A stretch of 64,000 nucleotides of DNA from Isoetes taiwanensis (Eukaryota; Streptophyta; Lycopodiopsida; Isoetales; Isoetaceae), in the NCBI GenBank assembly GCA_021234155.1, contig JAJEKV010000025.1:5501310-5565309 (forward strand), written 5' to 3'. Shown here one piece after another: positions 53,874 to 63,210 of this stretch (position 1 is its first letter; every line of letters starts with the position of its first letter). The notes below the pieces were generated by a model. It saw only the letters and a list, made by a program, of their open reading frames with translations. It was not told where the DNA came from and searched no databases. The position numbers and the translations under genes are program-made.

Positions 53874-54102
53874 AGATGACAAATGGGAGGGACGTTAAGA
53901 TTATAGAAGTGAGGAGCAAAGACTCTAACCGGGCGGAAGGAGCACAATGCAAGGACCTCAATTTATACATATTAGCTTGAACATATTAAACACGGGCCGC
54001 ATTTGCCGCCGACGCGTCGAAATGGATTCTCGTTTGTTGTCCGCTAGAACACATTAATGGTACCGTCCACCGAACACATTAATAACTATTCTAACTACAT
54101 CA

Positions 54103-54170
54103 GATATCACACCACGCTGAATCGCACATCGAGCTTTAAAACCCTATGAAGGGTTTCGCTTCAGGTGATC
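54103..54170. repeat. Hairpin repeat 2 (weaker)
   Basis: ATATCACACCACGCTGA ... TTCAGGTGATC. Only the outer bases pair well. Lies between units 1 and 2. Confidence 0.5.
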
Positions 54171-54199
54171 CGCCTTTGTCATTCTCTACCACCACGGAT

Positions 54200-54740
54200 A
54201 TTGAAAATTAAAAATAGGAAACGTAATATTCGGCCACATTTGTCAAAAACTTTTCCCATTGAGAAATAAAACCATTACAAACATTAAAAAAACGGGCCCC
54301 TCTAGGAGGAGCCCGATGCCTATGATCGCCGGGCAAGCTCTTCCCCGAGGGCGTTGATAATTTTTTTCGCTCCTCCAACATGATTGCCTCGCCTCGCAAA
54401 CCACGCTCTCATATTCCGCGAACCTTATCTTCCCGGCCATCGAAGTTGAGCTCGCAGCAGCTCCGCTTCGATTGCGCCCTAAGCCTCTCTTTGAGGTTAT
54501 ATCTCGTGGCGCCGCAATTAGCGGTCTAAGGCAGCCCACTGATTGTCGCCAAGACTAAAATCACCTCCCCAGAAGGCGGCCTTTTCCTCTGCCAAACCAG
54601 CTTTTGGCTTAATGCCTTCATCATTCTTTTTTCTTTTAGAAGGTGGATCCGCTCCTCCGCCAGCACGAATGTTTTGAATTTCCTTGACCAAAACTTGAGA
54701 CAAGATCTCTAAGTAGGGATGGAACCGGAGCCGAGGCCAT
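54200..54740 (-). pseudogene. Array unit 2: unknown ORF with TATA box
   Basis: From ATG at 54740 (MASAPVPSLLRDLVS) a shift leads into LVKEIQNIRAGGGADPPSKR, then KPKAGLAEEKAAFWGGDFSL and DNQWAALDR (54703-54518). Further frames continue with Arg-rich sequence to about 54243. TATATAAA lies about 90 bp upstream on the same strand (54829-54836). It opens with MAS like the other units, but I cannot align the rest with them. Function unknown. Confidence 0.45.
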
Positions 54741-54828
54741 TGAAAGTGATGGGAGAACAGAGAGATGGTCGAGGGCGGATGTGGTAGAACAGAGATGGCG
54801 GATAGGAGAAGACAAAGGCCTCCGACGC

Positions 54829-54836
54829 TTTATATA
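54829..54836 (-). promoter_or_regulatory. TATA box of array unit 2
   Basis: TATATAAA on the minus strand, about 90 bp before the ATG at 54740. Confidence 0.55.
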
Positions 54837-55209
54837 GAAACTAGAGATACGCTGGAATCTACGGTTGCGAAAACCGATAAAAGTTGTGTAATAATCCTAT
54901 GAGGCTTAAATTATAGCATGCAATTAGGCAACGGTAGCCTATGTTCGCATCATGGGATCCGGCATATCCTAGCCGCATCGTATGCAGGCCGCATAAAAGA
55001 CAAGCATTATTGTGGCAAAATAAGATGCCACGCCCTTGGCATGACGCTGTCATCCACAAGCCACGTGATGTGAATAGACGCTGTCATCCACATGCAAATT
55101 CGCGATTTACCCGCAAGTTATCACATAATCTAGCTAGATATTTGTGTTACATATACTTTTCCATTAATAAATTAGGAATTTATACATACAACGAGGTGTA
55201 CGTTGTGGA

Positions 55210-55275
55210 GATCATACGACGCAAAATCCATTGATTGCTACCTAATTGCAAGAATGGCATTTCGCCGTGGTGATC
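55210..55275. repeat. Hairpin repeat 3
   Basis: GATCATACGACGC ... CGCCGTGGTGATC. Its loop shares CCATTGATTGCTACCTAATT with hairpin 5, since units 3 and 4 are duplicates. Lies 3' of unit 3. Confidence 0.75.
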
Positions 55276-55379
55276 TTTTAATAAAACAAAACAAGAGAAC
55301 GTATAGAAGCAAGAAACAAAGCAAATTTTTCTTTGAAACAAAAATATATATACAATGGCTACGGATCTTCATGATCCCA

Positions 55380-55710
55380 GAAGTCCGGCCGTAAAGCCGC
55401 GCTTCATCCTCCTCCGCAGCCGCTTCTTCTCCATATCTTCTAGCCCGCGAAATATTGTGTGCGCTTAAACCGCCTCGACCCTACGGGCTATTGGCCTCTC
55501 TGGTATTTGGTTAATGTTGCCGCGAGCTCAAGGTCTCGCCATGCAAAGCAGCCCCTCGTGGAATTTAACCCGCCCACCGCCTCCATCTTCTCCGACGAGA
55601 CGGCTGTTTTCGTCGTGAACCTCCTTGAATCTCTTCATCACCACAGCAAGGGTGATGTCCGCGGGCAGCTCTGGGCGCGGGCGCTTGCTGGAGGAGGATG
55701 ATGATGCCAT
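55380..55710 (-). pseudogene. Array unit 3: MASSSSSSKRPRPELP family ORF
   Basis: From ATG at 55710: MASSSSSSKRPRPELPADIT then LAVVMKRFKEVHDENSRLVG, stop at 55528 in this frame, with coding-like sequence continuing in another frame to about 55380. The gene has a TATA box at 55805-55812 about 95 bp upstream and a GGCGGAAGGC-rich leader. Its 3' flank (55210-55400) is duplicated at unit 4. The conserved block VMKRFKE.HDEN is highly charged and probably helical. I do not recognise the family and infer no function. Confidence 0.6.
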
Positions 55711-55804
55711 CGGAGGAGAAGGCGGAAGGCGGAAGGCGAGAAGATGAGCGCGGAAGGCTAAGGCGGAAGAGGATCGGAGGTCGAAGGCAAGATAGAAGGT
55801 CTTC

Positions 55805-55812
55805 TATTTATA
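55805..55812 (-). promoter_or_regulatory. TATA box of array unit 3
   Basis: TATAAATA on the minus strand within GTTATAAATAGAAGACC. The same sequence stands before unit 4. Hairpin 4 begins 24 bp upstream. Confidence 0.7.
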
Positions 55813-55834
55813 ACAGGGATTTCGTAGTAGCTTG

Positions 55835-55894
55835 AGTCACACGACGCCGGCGATGCCGTGGGTCGAAAATGAACCGCTACTTCTCGCCGTGTGA
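55835..55894. repeat. Hairpin repeat 4, promoter side
   Basis: GTCACACGACGCC ... CTCGCCGTGTGAG, directly upstream of the unit 3 TATA box. The arm variant (GTCACACG/CGTGTGAG) is shared with hairpin 6. Confidence 0.7.
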
Positions 55895-56052
55895 GGAAAA
55901 AGGACCGCATTTCTTCTAACGCCTTTTCTTCCGTAGAAAGCTCGTGGTGATAATTTTATTGATAATTTCGGTGATACAATCTATACATAAGTAATTTTAC
56001 TGATACATAACTAAAGATAGAACTTCTCATTGAAGCAAAATAGAACGGCATA

Positions 56053-56120
56053 GATCACACGACGCTAAATCCATTGATTGCTACCTAATTGCAAGCAAGG
56101 CATTTCAAGGCCGTGGTGAT
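56053..56120. repeat. Hairpin repeat 5
   Basis: GATCACACGACGC ... GGCCGTGGTGAT. Lies 3' of unit 4 and is paralogous to hairpin 3. Confidence 0.75.
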
Positions 56121-56239
56121 ATTTTAATAAAACATAACATACATTGGAACAAGAGGATAGATAGAAGCAAAAATAGAGAAAAAACTTTTCTTTGAAGCAA
56201 AAAATAGATAGATACAACGGCTAGGGATCTTCATGATCC

Positions 56240-56622
56240 TCTAGCTGATTTTCATGTCCTCGCACCGAAGTCGTAAGGTCAAGCTTCTCATCCTCCGCAG
56301 CTCTGGAGCTTCTTCTCCATATCTTCTAAGGCCTCGCGAAATCATGTGAGCAGCTTCAACCGCCCTCGCCCTCATGCTCGCCGCCTCTTGGTACATGGCT
56401 TAATGTTTCCACGAGCTCAACGCCTCGCCAGGCAAGCAGCCTCCCCTCGCGGAAGGTTAATCTGGCCGACCGCCTTCATTGTTCTCGGGCGACGTGACGG
56501 TTGTTTTCATCATGGATCTCCTTGAATCTCTTCATCACCACCGCAAGGGTGATGTCCACGGGCAGCTCGGGCGGGAGTGCTATCTTGGCGTGGTCGCTGT
56601 TAGAGGAAGATGATGATGCCAT
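56240..56622 (-). pseudogene. Array unit 4: MASSSSSNSDH... family ORF
   Basis: From ATG at 56622: MASSSSSNSDHAKIALPPEL then PVDITLAVVMKRFKEIHDEN, stop at 56476 after 48 residues. Coding-like frames continue to about 56240. It is a tandem duplicate of unit 3, about 910 bp apart, sharing promoter, leader, coding block and 3' hairpin. Conservation is strongest in the coding block and TATA region. Unknown function. Confidence 0.6.
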
Positions 56623-56704
56623 CTGAGCGTATGTGGAAGGCGGAAGCCGGAAGTAGAAGATGAGCGGCGGAAGGCGATCGGAGGTCGGCGGGACATCGGT
56701 CTTC

Positions 56705-56712
56705 TATTTATA
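56705..56712 (-). promoter_or_regulatory. TATA box of array unit 4
   Basis: TATAAATA on the minus strand within GTTATAAATAGAAGACC, identical over this stretch to unit 3. Confidence 0.7.
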
Positions 56713-56718
56713 ACATGA

Positions 56719-56751
56719 GTCACACGAAGCTGCTTCTCGCCGTGCGGTGAG
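56719..56751. repeat. Hairpin repeat 6, promoter side, shortened
   Basis: GTCACACGAAGC ... CGCCGTGCGGTGAG, 33 bp. The loop is almost lost relative to hairpin 4. Confidence 0.55.
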
Positions 56752-56803
56752 GAATAAATAAATTAATTGTTTTTTCCAATAATATTTCATTTCTTCGAGA
56801 TAG

Positions 56804-56818
56804 ATATCACACGACGCC
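56804..56818. repeat. Hairpin half-site 7
   Basis: ATATCACACGACGCC without a clear partner arm within 80 bp. Probably a decayed copy. Confidence 0.45.
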
Positions 56819-56899
56819 AAAACCTAGATATGACGTAGTAAAAATCGACCGATGTATTTCGCACAATGATGAATAAATACAAATAAAATAATTTTTATT

Positions 56900-57950
56900 A
56901 GGAATTTCGAAGGACAATCTGACATAAATAATTTTACCGATACAAGTTGGAAAACATATAACTTCCAATTTCTCAAGCTTCGCCGTCAATTTCATGCTCT
57001 TTCAATCCCCGCCAGACCGATCCAACAAGGCAATGACTTCCATGTTATCGACCCCAGCCTTTCCAACCTTGGGTGAGTCAAGCCGCCAGCCTAAAAAATT
57101 TAACATATTGCTCGCCCAGAGACCGCTTGGTCGCCAAAATATTGTAGCACAACATCCCGCCAATTGCTATCACCCTTTCGTTTTGATGCCAATTGGGAAT
57201 GGTTCCCAACATGCATAATGCACGGATGTAATAGACAAACTCGCACCTTTTGACTGAAAGTTCTCATTGAAGACGATTATCTCCCCATTAACGAATCTTG
57301 AGATATATCGTAACAATGTAGAGTCCTTCAATCTTTCCCCGCCCCCGCTGCATGTCGGGTAAAGAAAAATCATCTACTTCCCACAAATAAGAACCCTCAA
57401 GCTTATCTTTCTTCACATTTATCCTCATCTACTGTGCTTATGCTGCCGCTGATTGATCAAGGGCCCGCCAAACCCTGAGATCCTGCTATGGCTTTGCACG
57501 GAGACGCTGGAATTTTTCTTCCGCTGGTAGATTCGGCCTCATCTTGAGCAAATCGAGACTCCAGCCTCTCATAGGCTTTTTAAGCTTTATAGCATTGCCG
57601 GTATAATTAGACACTTCAAACATCTCTTTGTCCAAATCCTCTTCAAAATCTAGGCCTAAGTTTACCCATTCTACCAAGGTAATCGATAAACTCGTCTTCC
57701 CTAGCACACATTCAGAATAAAGACGGGTTCCTCAAGATATCACTTAGCAATAGGTATTCTTTGCCTTCCACTAAAATTGGCGCTATGTCGACAACTTCTT
57801 TTTCATCCTCATCCCCATCCTCATCACCTTCGGGAATCATCTCCCTCCTCCTGGTTCACCCAAGGCCAAGTCAAGGCCGGGTTAAAACTCCTACATTCTT
57901 GCTCTTCTTCTTGTAGATCTATCTCCATTTCTACGCCATAGTCAAGATCA
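56900..57950 (-). other. Unresolved coding-like stretch
   Basis: Minus ORFs at 57170-57373 (MIFLYPTCSGGGERLKDSTL) and 57486-57707 (MLGKTSLSITLVEWVNLGLD then FEEDLDKEMFEVSNYTGNAI) have protein-like composition and lie in the array direction. They are probably pieces of one broken unit 5. On the + strand the interval 57790-57870 is a CATCCTCATCCCC-type simple stretch. No family recognised. Confidence 0.35.
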
Positions 57951-58395
57951 TCACACATAACCGACCCCTTGGCTTAAAGATTTCATTGTTTCCAGTAGTA
58001 TTCTTCGGTTTGGCCGAAAGGTGAATGCAATAACTAGCAAATGCAAACGGCAAAGAGAAATAAGATACCTTCTTAAGCACAAGGACGCAGCCAGAGGAGC
58101 CCATTGCGCAAAGATTCTTGAAAACATCTTCCCTGTTTGCAAATGGGAAGCCGCCTCCTCTAGAGCTGGTTTTGGAATCCACGAGCCGTGGACATCCGCA
58201 AAGGACGCGGCGCCGAGACCAAGCGGTCCGTGGTGAAAGCTAAGGCAACCTCGCTGATAGCATCCAAGCTCGCCATCGCTTGCCATGATGTCCAACTCCT
58301 TGCAATAGAACGGATAAATCGCAGTCGGCGCAACTTCCTCGCTGTCATGAGGGGCGGATGCATACCATTCCGTGAACTTCACATAACAATCCATG
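57951..58395 (-). pseudogene. Array unit 6: unknown ORF
   Basis: An open minus frame extends from 58625 to 57951; the likely start is ATG at 58395 (MDCYVKFTEWYASAPHDSEE). AIYPFYCKELDIMASDGELG follows, and alternative frames carry AISEVALAFTTDRLVSAPRP. The hairpin at 58545 lies upstream, and a CCTAACCCTAACC telomere-like stretch lies just before it at about 58520-58543. No TATA box is obvious. No homology recognised. Confidence 0.35.
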
Positions 58396-58544
58396 GCTAA
58401 GCAAACGACGAAAAACAAGATGTTTAGGAGCCGTAAAAGGCCGCCACTTTTGAACTCAAGTAGCCGCTGTCGATTATGAAAGGGACACGTACCGCTGTGG
58501 GGAGATTTGTCCGCATATTCTAGGGTTAGGTTAGGGTTAGGGTT

Positions 58545-58610
58545 GATCACACGACGCCGAAGACTACTATGTGCAACAAAAAGCACAATGCTTGCTGGCC
58601 GTCGGTGATC
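58545..58610. repeat. Hairpin repeat 8
   Basis: GATCACACGACGCC ... GGCCGTCGGTGATC. One of the clearest copies. It abuts the (GGGTTAG)n-like stretch on the left. Confidence 0.8.
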
Positions 58611-58951
58611 CTCACGTGATAACATTAAAAAAAAAAAAATACAAAGTGCTAAGCTAGGCTTCTAAGAAAGAAATGGACTAAGAGATTCAAATTATAAAAG
58701 CCATTACATTAAGAAATATTATACATATGAAAAACACAAAGGCACTTCACGGCCTTTTTTCGGGGTCTTTCTTCTTGTTGTATTCAGCCATAAAATTTTG
58801 ACCATAGTACTGGATCCCTTATGCGTAAGACGAGGCGCATGTCCTTGGCATGACACCACCCGCTTGGCATGTATTGTCGCAAGTCGCGAGTCCTCGAACA
58901 AACCGACACCAACCGGCCTCAAGCCATTTGAAGAGCATTTAAGGCGCTTGC

Positions 58952-59540
58952 TTGAATTTCAGAATCGGTATGATGTATCGCGACCACACACTCTTGCAAT
59001 CTCTTTCACGAGCCCGCAAATGGGAGACGCTTAATGACCATCTCGCTCTTTCTCGATACTTTAATCTCGCTAAGCTTTTAATGCCGCTTCGCTTTCCGCC
59101 CTACCACTACCCTCACCCACCCCAAAGATTTGAGCCTCGTTGTTCGGCCCGACTCTTCCCGCCGCCTCCTCACCCCAAAGATTTGCAGGTCGTTCCTACC
59201 ACTCTTCCTACTGCCTCTCCTCACATTTCGGTCGCCTTCCCCTTTCTCGGGCGCTGGGCCTCCTCCTTTGATTTGAAGGTTCTCAAGCCGCATCCGCAGG
59301 AGGAGCAGGAGGAGCAAGAAGAGCAAGAACAAAGGGGTTGCCCAATAATTAATCCGGGCCATATTCTGCCGCTCGCGGTCTCACATTTCCATCCTCCGGC
59401 TCTAACCGGAGTGCACCTCCCTACTTACTCCCGAGCCGCTTCTCCCCCGCCCCGCCATGGATTTCTTTTCCGGTCTTCTCGTTAGGCATGGTCGGAGGAG
59501 GAGAATCTCTATCGAGACTTCAGATTCGGATGAAGGAGGC
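58952..59540 (+). pseudogene. Array unit 7: + strand ORF, Pro/His-rich
   Basis: A + frame open from 58952 to 59485 encodes MNFRIGMMYRDHTLLQSLSR, then a Pro- and His-rich middle and QEEQEEQEEQEQRG. A second frame starts at 59448, MDFFSGLLVRHGRRRRISIE then TSDSDEGGG. The minus strand over 59078-59362 is equally open, so coding direction is not certain. Between hairpins 8 and 9 no other long frame is found. Product unknown. Confidence 0.3.
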
Positions 59541-60730
59541 GGACTAATGTAATCACCGGCCTTACACCACCTAGATGGGTCCTTGCAGCTTGCTTAGTTC
59601 TTGCCATGGCTTCTCAAATGGATGGCGCTTTTATACTATGAACACCGACAAAAATAGACAACCGGGTAAGAGATAAATAGTAAAAAAAACGTAAGTTAAA
59701 GTAAAATATGATGGTAACGCTTTTAAATAATTGTACGGAACCCTAAAAAAATATCGGACAAAATACGGAACCCTAAAAAAATATCGGACAAAAACACAAA
59801 TAAAACCGAGATTCAAAGCGCTTAGGCGATAGACAATTTCTTGTTGATCGCGAACTCACTAAACTTTTACATTTCCCTCTTGCTCAGAAACCAACCCTAA
59901 TGCCATCAATAAAATAATGGAAGTCGCCGCCAATCTCCTCCGCTCCATTAGCACTCTTAGCTCGATAATGGCCATTCGCTTCCATGGTGGTCTGTATAAA
60001 TGACTTCCTCCCCTCTCCATACCGAATATCCACCGCATCGGAGTGTGTCCGTTATGGTCCTCAAACGGCTCCCAAAAAGTTGTGCAACCTCTTTTTTCTC
60101 GTTCCCTTCGCTCTAGTTGACAATTAATGTATAAATATTGTTTTGGAAGAAAGTATCTGAACTTAAAGGAGGACTTAACTACGCTGACCTCTCATTAGTT
60201 GACCGATGATTCGTGGAATCGAACATCCCGTGTCGAACCAAAAATAAGCCATCCACAAAATCGGCAGGGGGAGAAAGCACGATATGTCTTCTGAGCTTTT
60301 CAACTTCCTCGCCATCCGAAATATGTTAGCAAATACCTCAAACGGTGTGAAGATTTTGAAACTCATCCTCACGCCTCCGCTTTCGACATTCCCCGCTTGC
60401 ACCTCGTCACCATGCATTTCTTCATTGCAATTACATTGTTCTCATTAGTCCGCGGGCTTACAAAGTTCACTTAAAGGGGGCAATTCAACCGCCTCAAGCT
60501 CGGTTTCCTGACCTTTACGCTATAATCATGTCCAGAAAACCAGATGCCTATACCCCGCAAGGTCACGCATCCATACCTTGAAAAGGACAATTCCGATGTC
60601 TATGTGATACACCTACAAGTACACTACTAATACTTTCGGCCGAATGACATCCACGACGCCCGATAAACATAAACCCGCATAATAAAGTTGTTTATAAACA
60701 CGGTCAACGAAAAGAAATGAAAGATAAGGA
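59541..60730. other. No supported gene
   Basis: AAAATATCGGACAAAA-type 25-bp repeat at about 59740-59795. A minus ORF at 60175-60417 (FEVFANIFRMARKLKSSEDI) is protein-like in composition but unrecognised. Confidence 0.35.
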
Positions 60731-60799
60731 AATCACACGACGCCAAACTATCTCTACGCAGCTAAATAGCCGACAGCTAGCTTCGGCCGTCGTGTGATC
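60731..60799. repeat. Hairpin repeat 9
   Basis: AATCACACGACGCC ... GGCCGTCGTGTGATC. Arms pair over 13 bases, the best-conserved copy. The loop (AACTATCTCTACGCAGC...) is unrelated to other loops. Confidence 0.85.
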
Positions 60800-61455
60800 C
60801 GGGATTAAGGTGGTTACCATTTATGGGCAATTTTGGGAATCTCTTTTTTGGTGGAGATTAGCTCTTTGGCCATATCGTAAGGGGTATATGCATGTCGTAT
60901 TGTTATACTTTCCACTTTCCTCCGCCGCTAGAATTCAACTTGAACTCTTTTATCCTACCTATCCAATGTGTCCGCGACGCCCGACGCTTTGTCGCTAACT
61001 CTATGCTCGCCTCGCTGATGGCAAAGATACTCACCCACCTAACCTATTGAGACAAAACCTCCCACTTCTTGACCTTGGGAGTTCTGTAAATGGGGCAAGA
61101 ACACGTAAAATTACAGAGACATGGATTGCGATGAGGAGTGAAGGCGAGAGGATGCACGAGGCCGGAGTGACAAGATGTAAGTTTGGCGCCAAAATTTGAC
61201 AAGGGAGTTGGTGACGCTGACAGTAGGCGGTCAAAGTCCACCATTATTTTGGGCGGCGAAGCGACTCCCGAAAAATACGGGCCATTAAAATGGTTGCAAT
61301 AAAAGCGCAGGCATCCCCTATGAAAATACGCCATGTGGATGCCAAGTAAGCCTGCTCATCCTTCTACCTGCCAAGTAATACTGACTTTCGTAAAAAAAGC
61401 GCAAACCTGATTGGTCCTGGCGAATCTGACGTGGAAATCTTTAACCCAAGATAAG
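60800..61455. other. Right subterminal part of the TIR element
   Basis: Overlapping ORFs at 60810-60998 (+) and 61031-61334 (-) are unrecognised. The sequence is not similar to the left subterminal block. Confidence 0.4.
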
Positions 61456-61487
61456 GGCCATTTTCAGACCCCAAATCCGCCCTAATG
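61456..61487 (-). repeat. Right terminal inverted repeat, 32 bp
   Basis: GGCCATTTTCAGACCCCAAA through TCCGCCCTAATG, exact complement of the left end. Confidence 0.95.
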
Positions 61488-61550
61488 ACATCTTCAGCAC
61501 TATGACTCATTCTTTTAGTTCTTGAGGTTGAAGATGCATGCTCATAAAAG

Positions 61551-61844
61551 CTAAGCCAAATCTACCGTCTGCCCATTGCAATGTAACACAAAAGCCATCG
61601 CTAAAGCACCTGGAACCTGCCCGCCTAAAACTTTATCTCTGTTGAATATTTTCTTGTATAGATCCATGAACTCCTTTTTTCTTTTGTCTTGTAGAAGCTT
61701 GTATCTATAACAAGCTCTACCCTTCACTTTCTCACCCCACATCTTCCGCATCTCAATGTCATCGACCTTCTCCTCAGATTTATACAAATCCTTATAGGTG
61801 ATCCCTCTCTCTTTGTCGGTCACGTTCTGCTTATCTTCTTCCAT
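61551..61844 (-). CDS. Unknown charged protein fragment, 97 aa
   Basis: From ATG at 61844 (MEEDKQNVTDKERGITYKDL) through KLLQDKRKKEFMDLYKKIFN to a stop at 61551. It is Lys/Glu-rich with two possible helices and a hydrophobic end (GALAMAFVLHCNG). It is outside the TIR element. An acceptor-like sequence precedes the ATG (ATTTTTTATTTTCAG), so it may be a final exon. No family recognised. Confidence 0.35.
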   Translation of the reverse strand: MEEDKQNVTDKERGITYKDLYKSEEKVDDIEMRKMWGEKVKGRACYRYKLLQDKRKKEFMDLYKKIFNRDKVLGGQVPGALAMAFVLHCNGQTVDLA

Positions 61845-62145
61845 GAACCTGAAAATAAAAAATGAAAAGCACAATTACAAACCACAAACTGACTATAATA
61901 GATAGACTCTAAACTCTTTTATGTCGCATCATTACTGTTTCTTTGATATGTAGCAAGTCATTGACTAATATTAGGGCCACAATTTGCTGTCAAAAATGAT
62001 ACAAATGCAAGCTTTGCAGGCATACAAATGTGCAAAACTTCCTGCAAATGTGCACTTACCTGTTAGCTTCAATAAAAAGCAAAGCCTGCTAAAGCAAATA
62101 ACAAGAAACACACAACCATTTACATATACATGTGTTGAGACTTTA
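61845..62145. other. No gene seen
   Basis: AT-rich. On the minus strand it lies just past the tail of LINE-C. Confidence 0.45.
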
Positions 62146-63210
62146 ATAATAGATAGAAATTTTAACGTCCGCGAGAACCCAATCGGGTTATGGGACCCAA
62201 TACAAAAGATGGGGCGTGAGCCCGATGATAGTAACAAAAAAAGTGAAGAATATCAACATAAGAAAAACAAAACAAAAATGATAATAAGTAGCACACATGA
62301 GCTAAGTGTACCCAAGCCATGGGTTCTGGGGCCACTGGTCTCGGATGATTGTTGTACCTCCCCGATACACTGCCCACTTTTGCTGCAGCCGAGCCTCTCG
62401 CACTTTACACAATTCCTGTCGTCGTCTGGTCAGCTGGAGCGGAGAGAGATCTTCTTGAACCGAGAAGTGGGTGTCTTTTAAATGACTTCCATGCTGAAGG
62501 ACATACAACCTGTCATGTGGGCTATTGAACTGGACGATGATATGGCGGGGTCGGTCTGGCCTCTGAATGTGCATAACATCTGTGAAGAAGTTGGCTGCAT
62601 GTTCTACATCCAAGGTGGGATTTGCCTCTGGCACGCCCACGATGCACAAATCCACTGCTGTCTGAGTGAATTCTGCTTATCCCTCTGAGCCTCTGTTTGC
62701 ACCCCGTCAGCAGTGCATGCGCTCTCGAGGGTCTGTGTTTCAACATCAGTATAGAATTTTGGGGAAGAGGAGGGAGGTGATTGCGGGGCACCTGCTTCCA
62801 AGATGGCAGAGTAAAGCAAATTTAGTATCTGGAACAAAAGCTTACCTTCGAAGGAAATCGTTGGGCCTGCAAGAGATGCATTCTGCAAGGTGTCCAGAAG
62901 AAGATGCTGGTCTGATGAGGGCAAGAGCGGAAGGATCCTTGCCTGAAGTGAGGCGTGCTGATGTATGAGATGAAACTCGGGAAGCGGGAAATGTTCAAGC
63001 CATGTGACATGGAGAAGTTCCACACCGGTGAAGTTACGGCGGCGCTGACTATGCTTCGCCATATAAGAGACCCCGAAAGCCAGTCTAAAGAGCCCAAAGT
63101 GATGCAACCTAGAGATCCAAGCAAAAGACAAAGCACTTCTGGATACCGAACAAATTGAAATGTGTATATAACAATTATGAACAAGGAACTCCCCTTTCGG
63201 CAAAACAATC
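62146..63210 (-). mobile_element. LINE-C, ORF1-only LINE derivative
   Basis: Minus strand: ORF1 (63062-62302), about 120 bp of tail, then the conserved 3' end (TTTTAACGTCCGCG... and GGGTTATGGGACCC on the + strand, 62160-62202) with a (CTAT)-rich tail. No endonuclease or RT sequence lies between ORF1 and the tail. It shares the 3' end with LINE-A and LINE-B. The organisation resembles half-LINE elements that keep only ORF1 and depend on a partner's ORF2. The 5' limit is uncertain. Confidence 0.7.
62302..63062 (-). pseudogene. LINE-C ORF1, RRM-type nucleic-acid-binding protein
   Basis: Starts MAKHSQRRRNFTGVELLHVT at 63062 and runs open to 62604 (KFYTDVETQTLESACTADGV near the end). One frameshift at about 62650 leads into CIVGVPEANPTLDVEHAANF, ADRPRHIIVQF-like sequence, LKDTHFSVQEDLSPLQLTRR and QELCKVREARLQQKWAVYRG before a stop at 62302. 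The order RRM (IVGVPE ... IIVQF), then the DLSP..L..RR..L....EAR block, is that of L1-type ORF1. It would bind LINE RNA. The single frameshift leaves it nearly complete. Confidence 0.8.

Larger units (their letters stand above)
48002..61487. mobile_element. Large TIR element (13.5 kb) with a cassette-like gene array
   Basis: Perfect 32-bp inverted repeats (48002-48033 and 61456-61487) bound 13,486 bp. If the tips are taken as GGGCGGATTTGGGG, the dinucleotide TA flanks both ends. If they are taken as CATTAGGGCGG, no target duplication is visible (TGTAACG versus ACATCTT). Left half: a direct duplication of the subterminal 600 bp and a broken transposase-like gene on the + strand. Right half: small gene units, mostly minus strand, separated by hairpins. 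The tip resembles PIF/Harbinger or Tourist ends, but I found no transposase I could assign to that group. It may instead be a capture element of an unknown type. Confidence 0.75.

Noticed and set aside
53193-60799. True integron with attC sites
   Set aside because: The hairpin arms do not contain the attC core-site consensus, no tyrosine integrase was seen, and the host is eukaryotic. Only the formal layout is similar.
48002-61487. Polinton/Maverick or endogenous giant-virus insertion
   Set aside because: No protein-primed polymerase B, packaging ATPase, capsid or retroviral-type integrase motif was seen, and there is no 6-bp target duplication.
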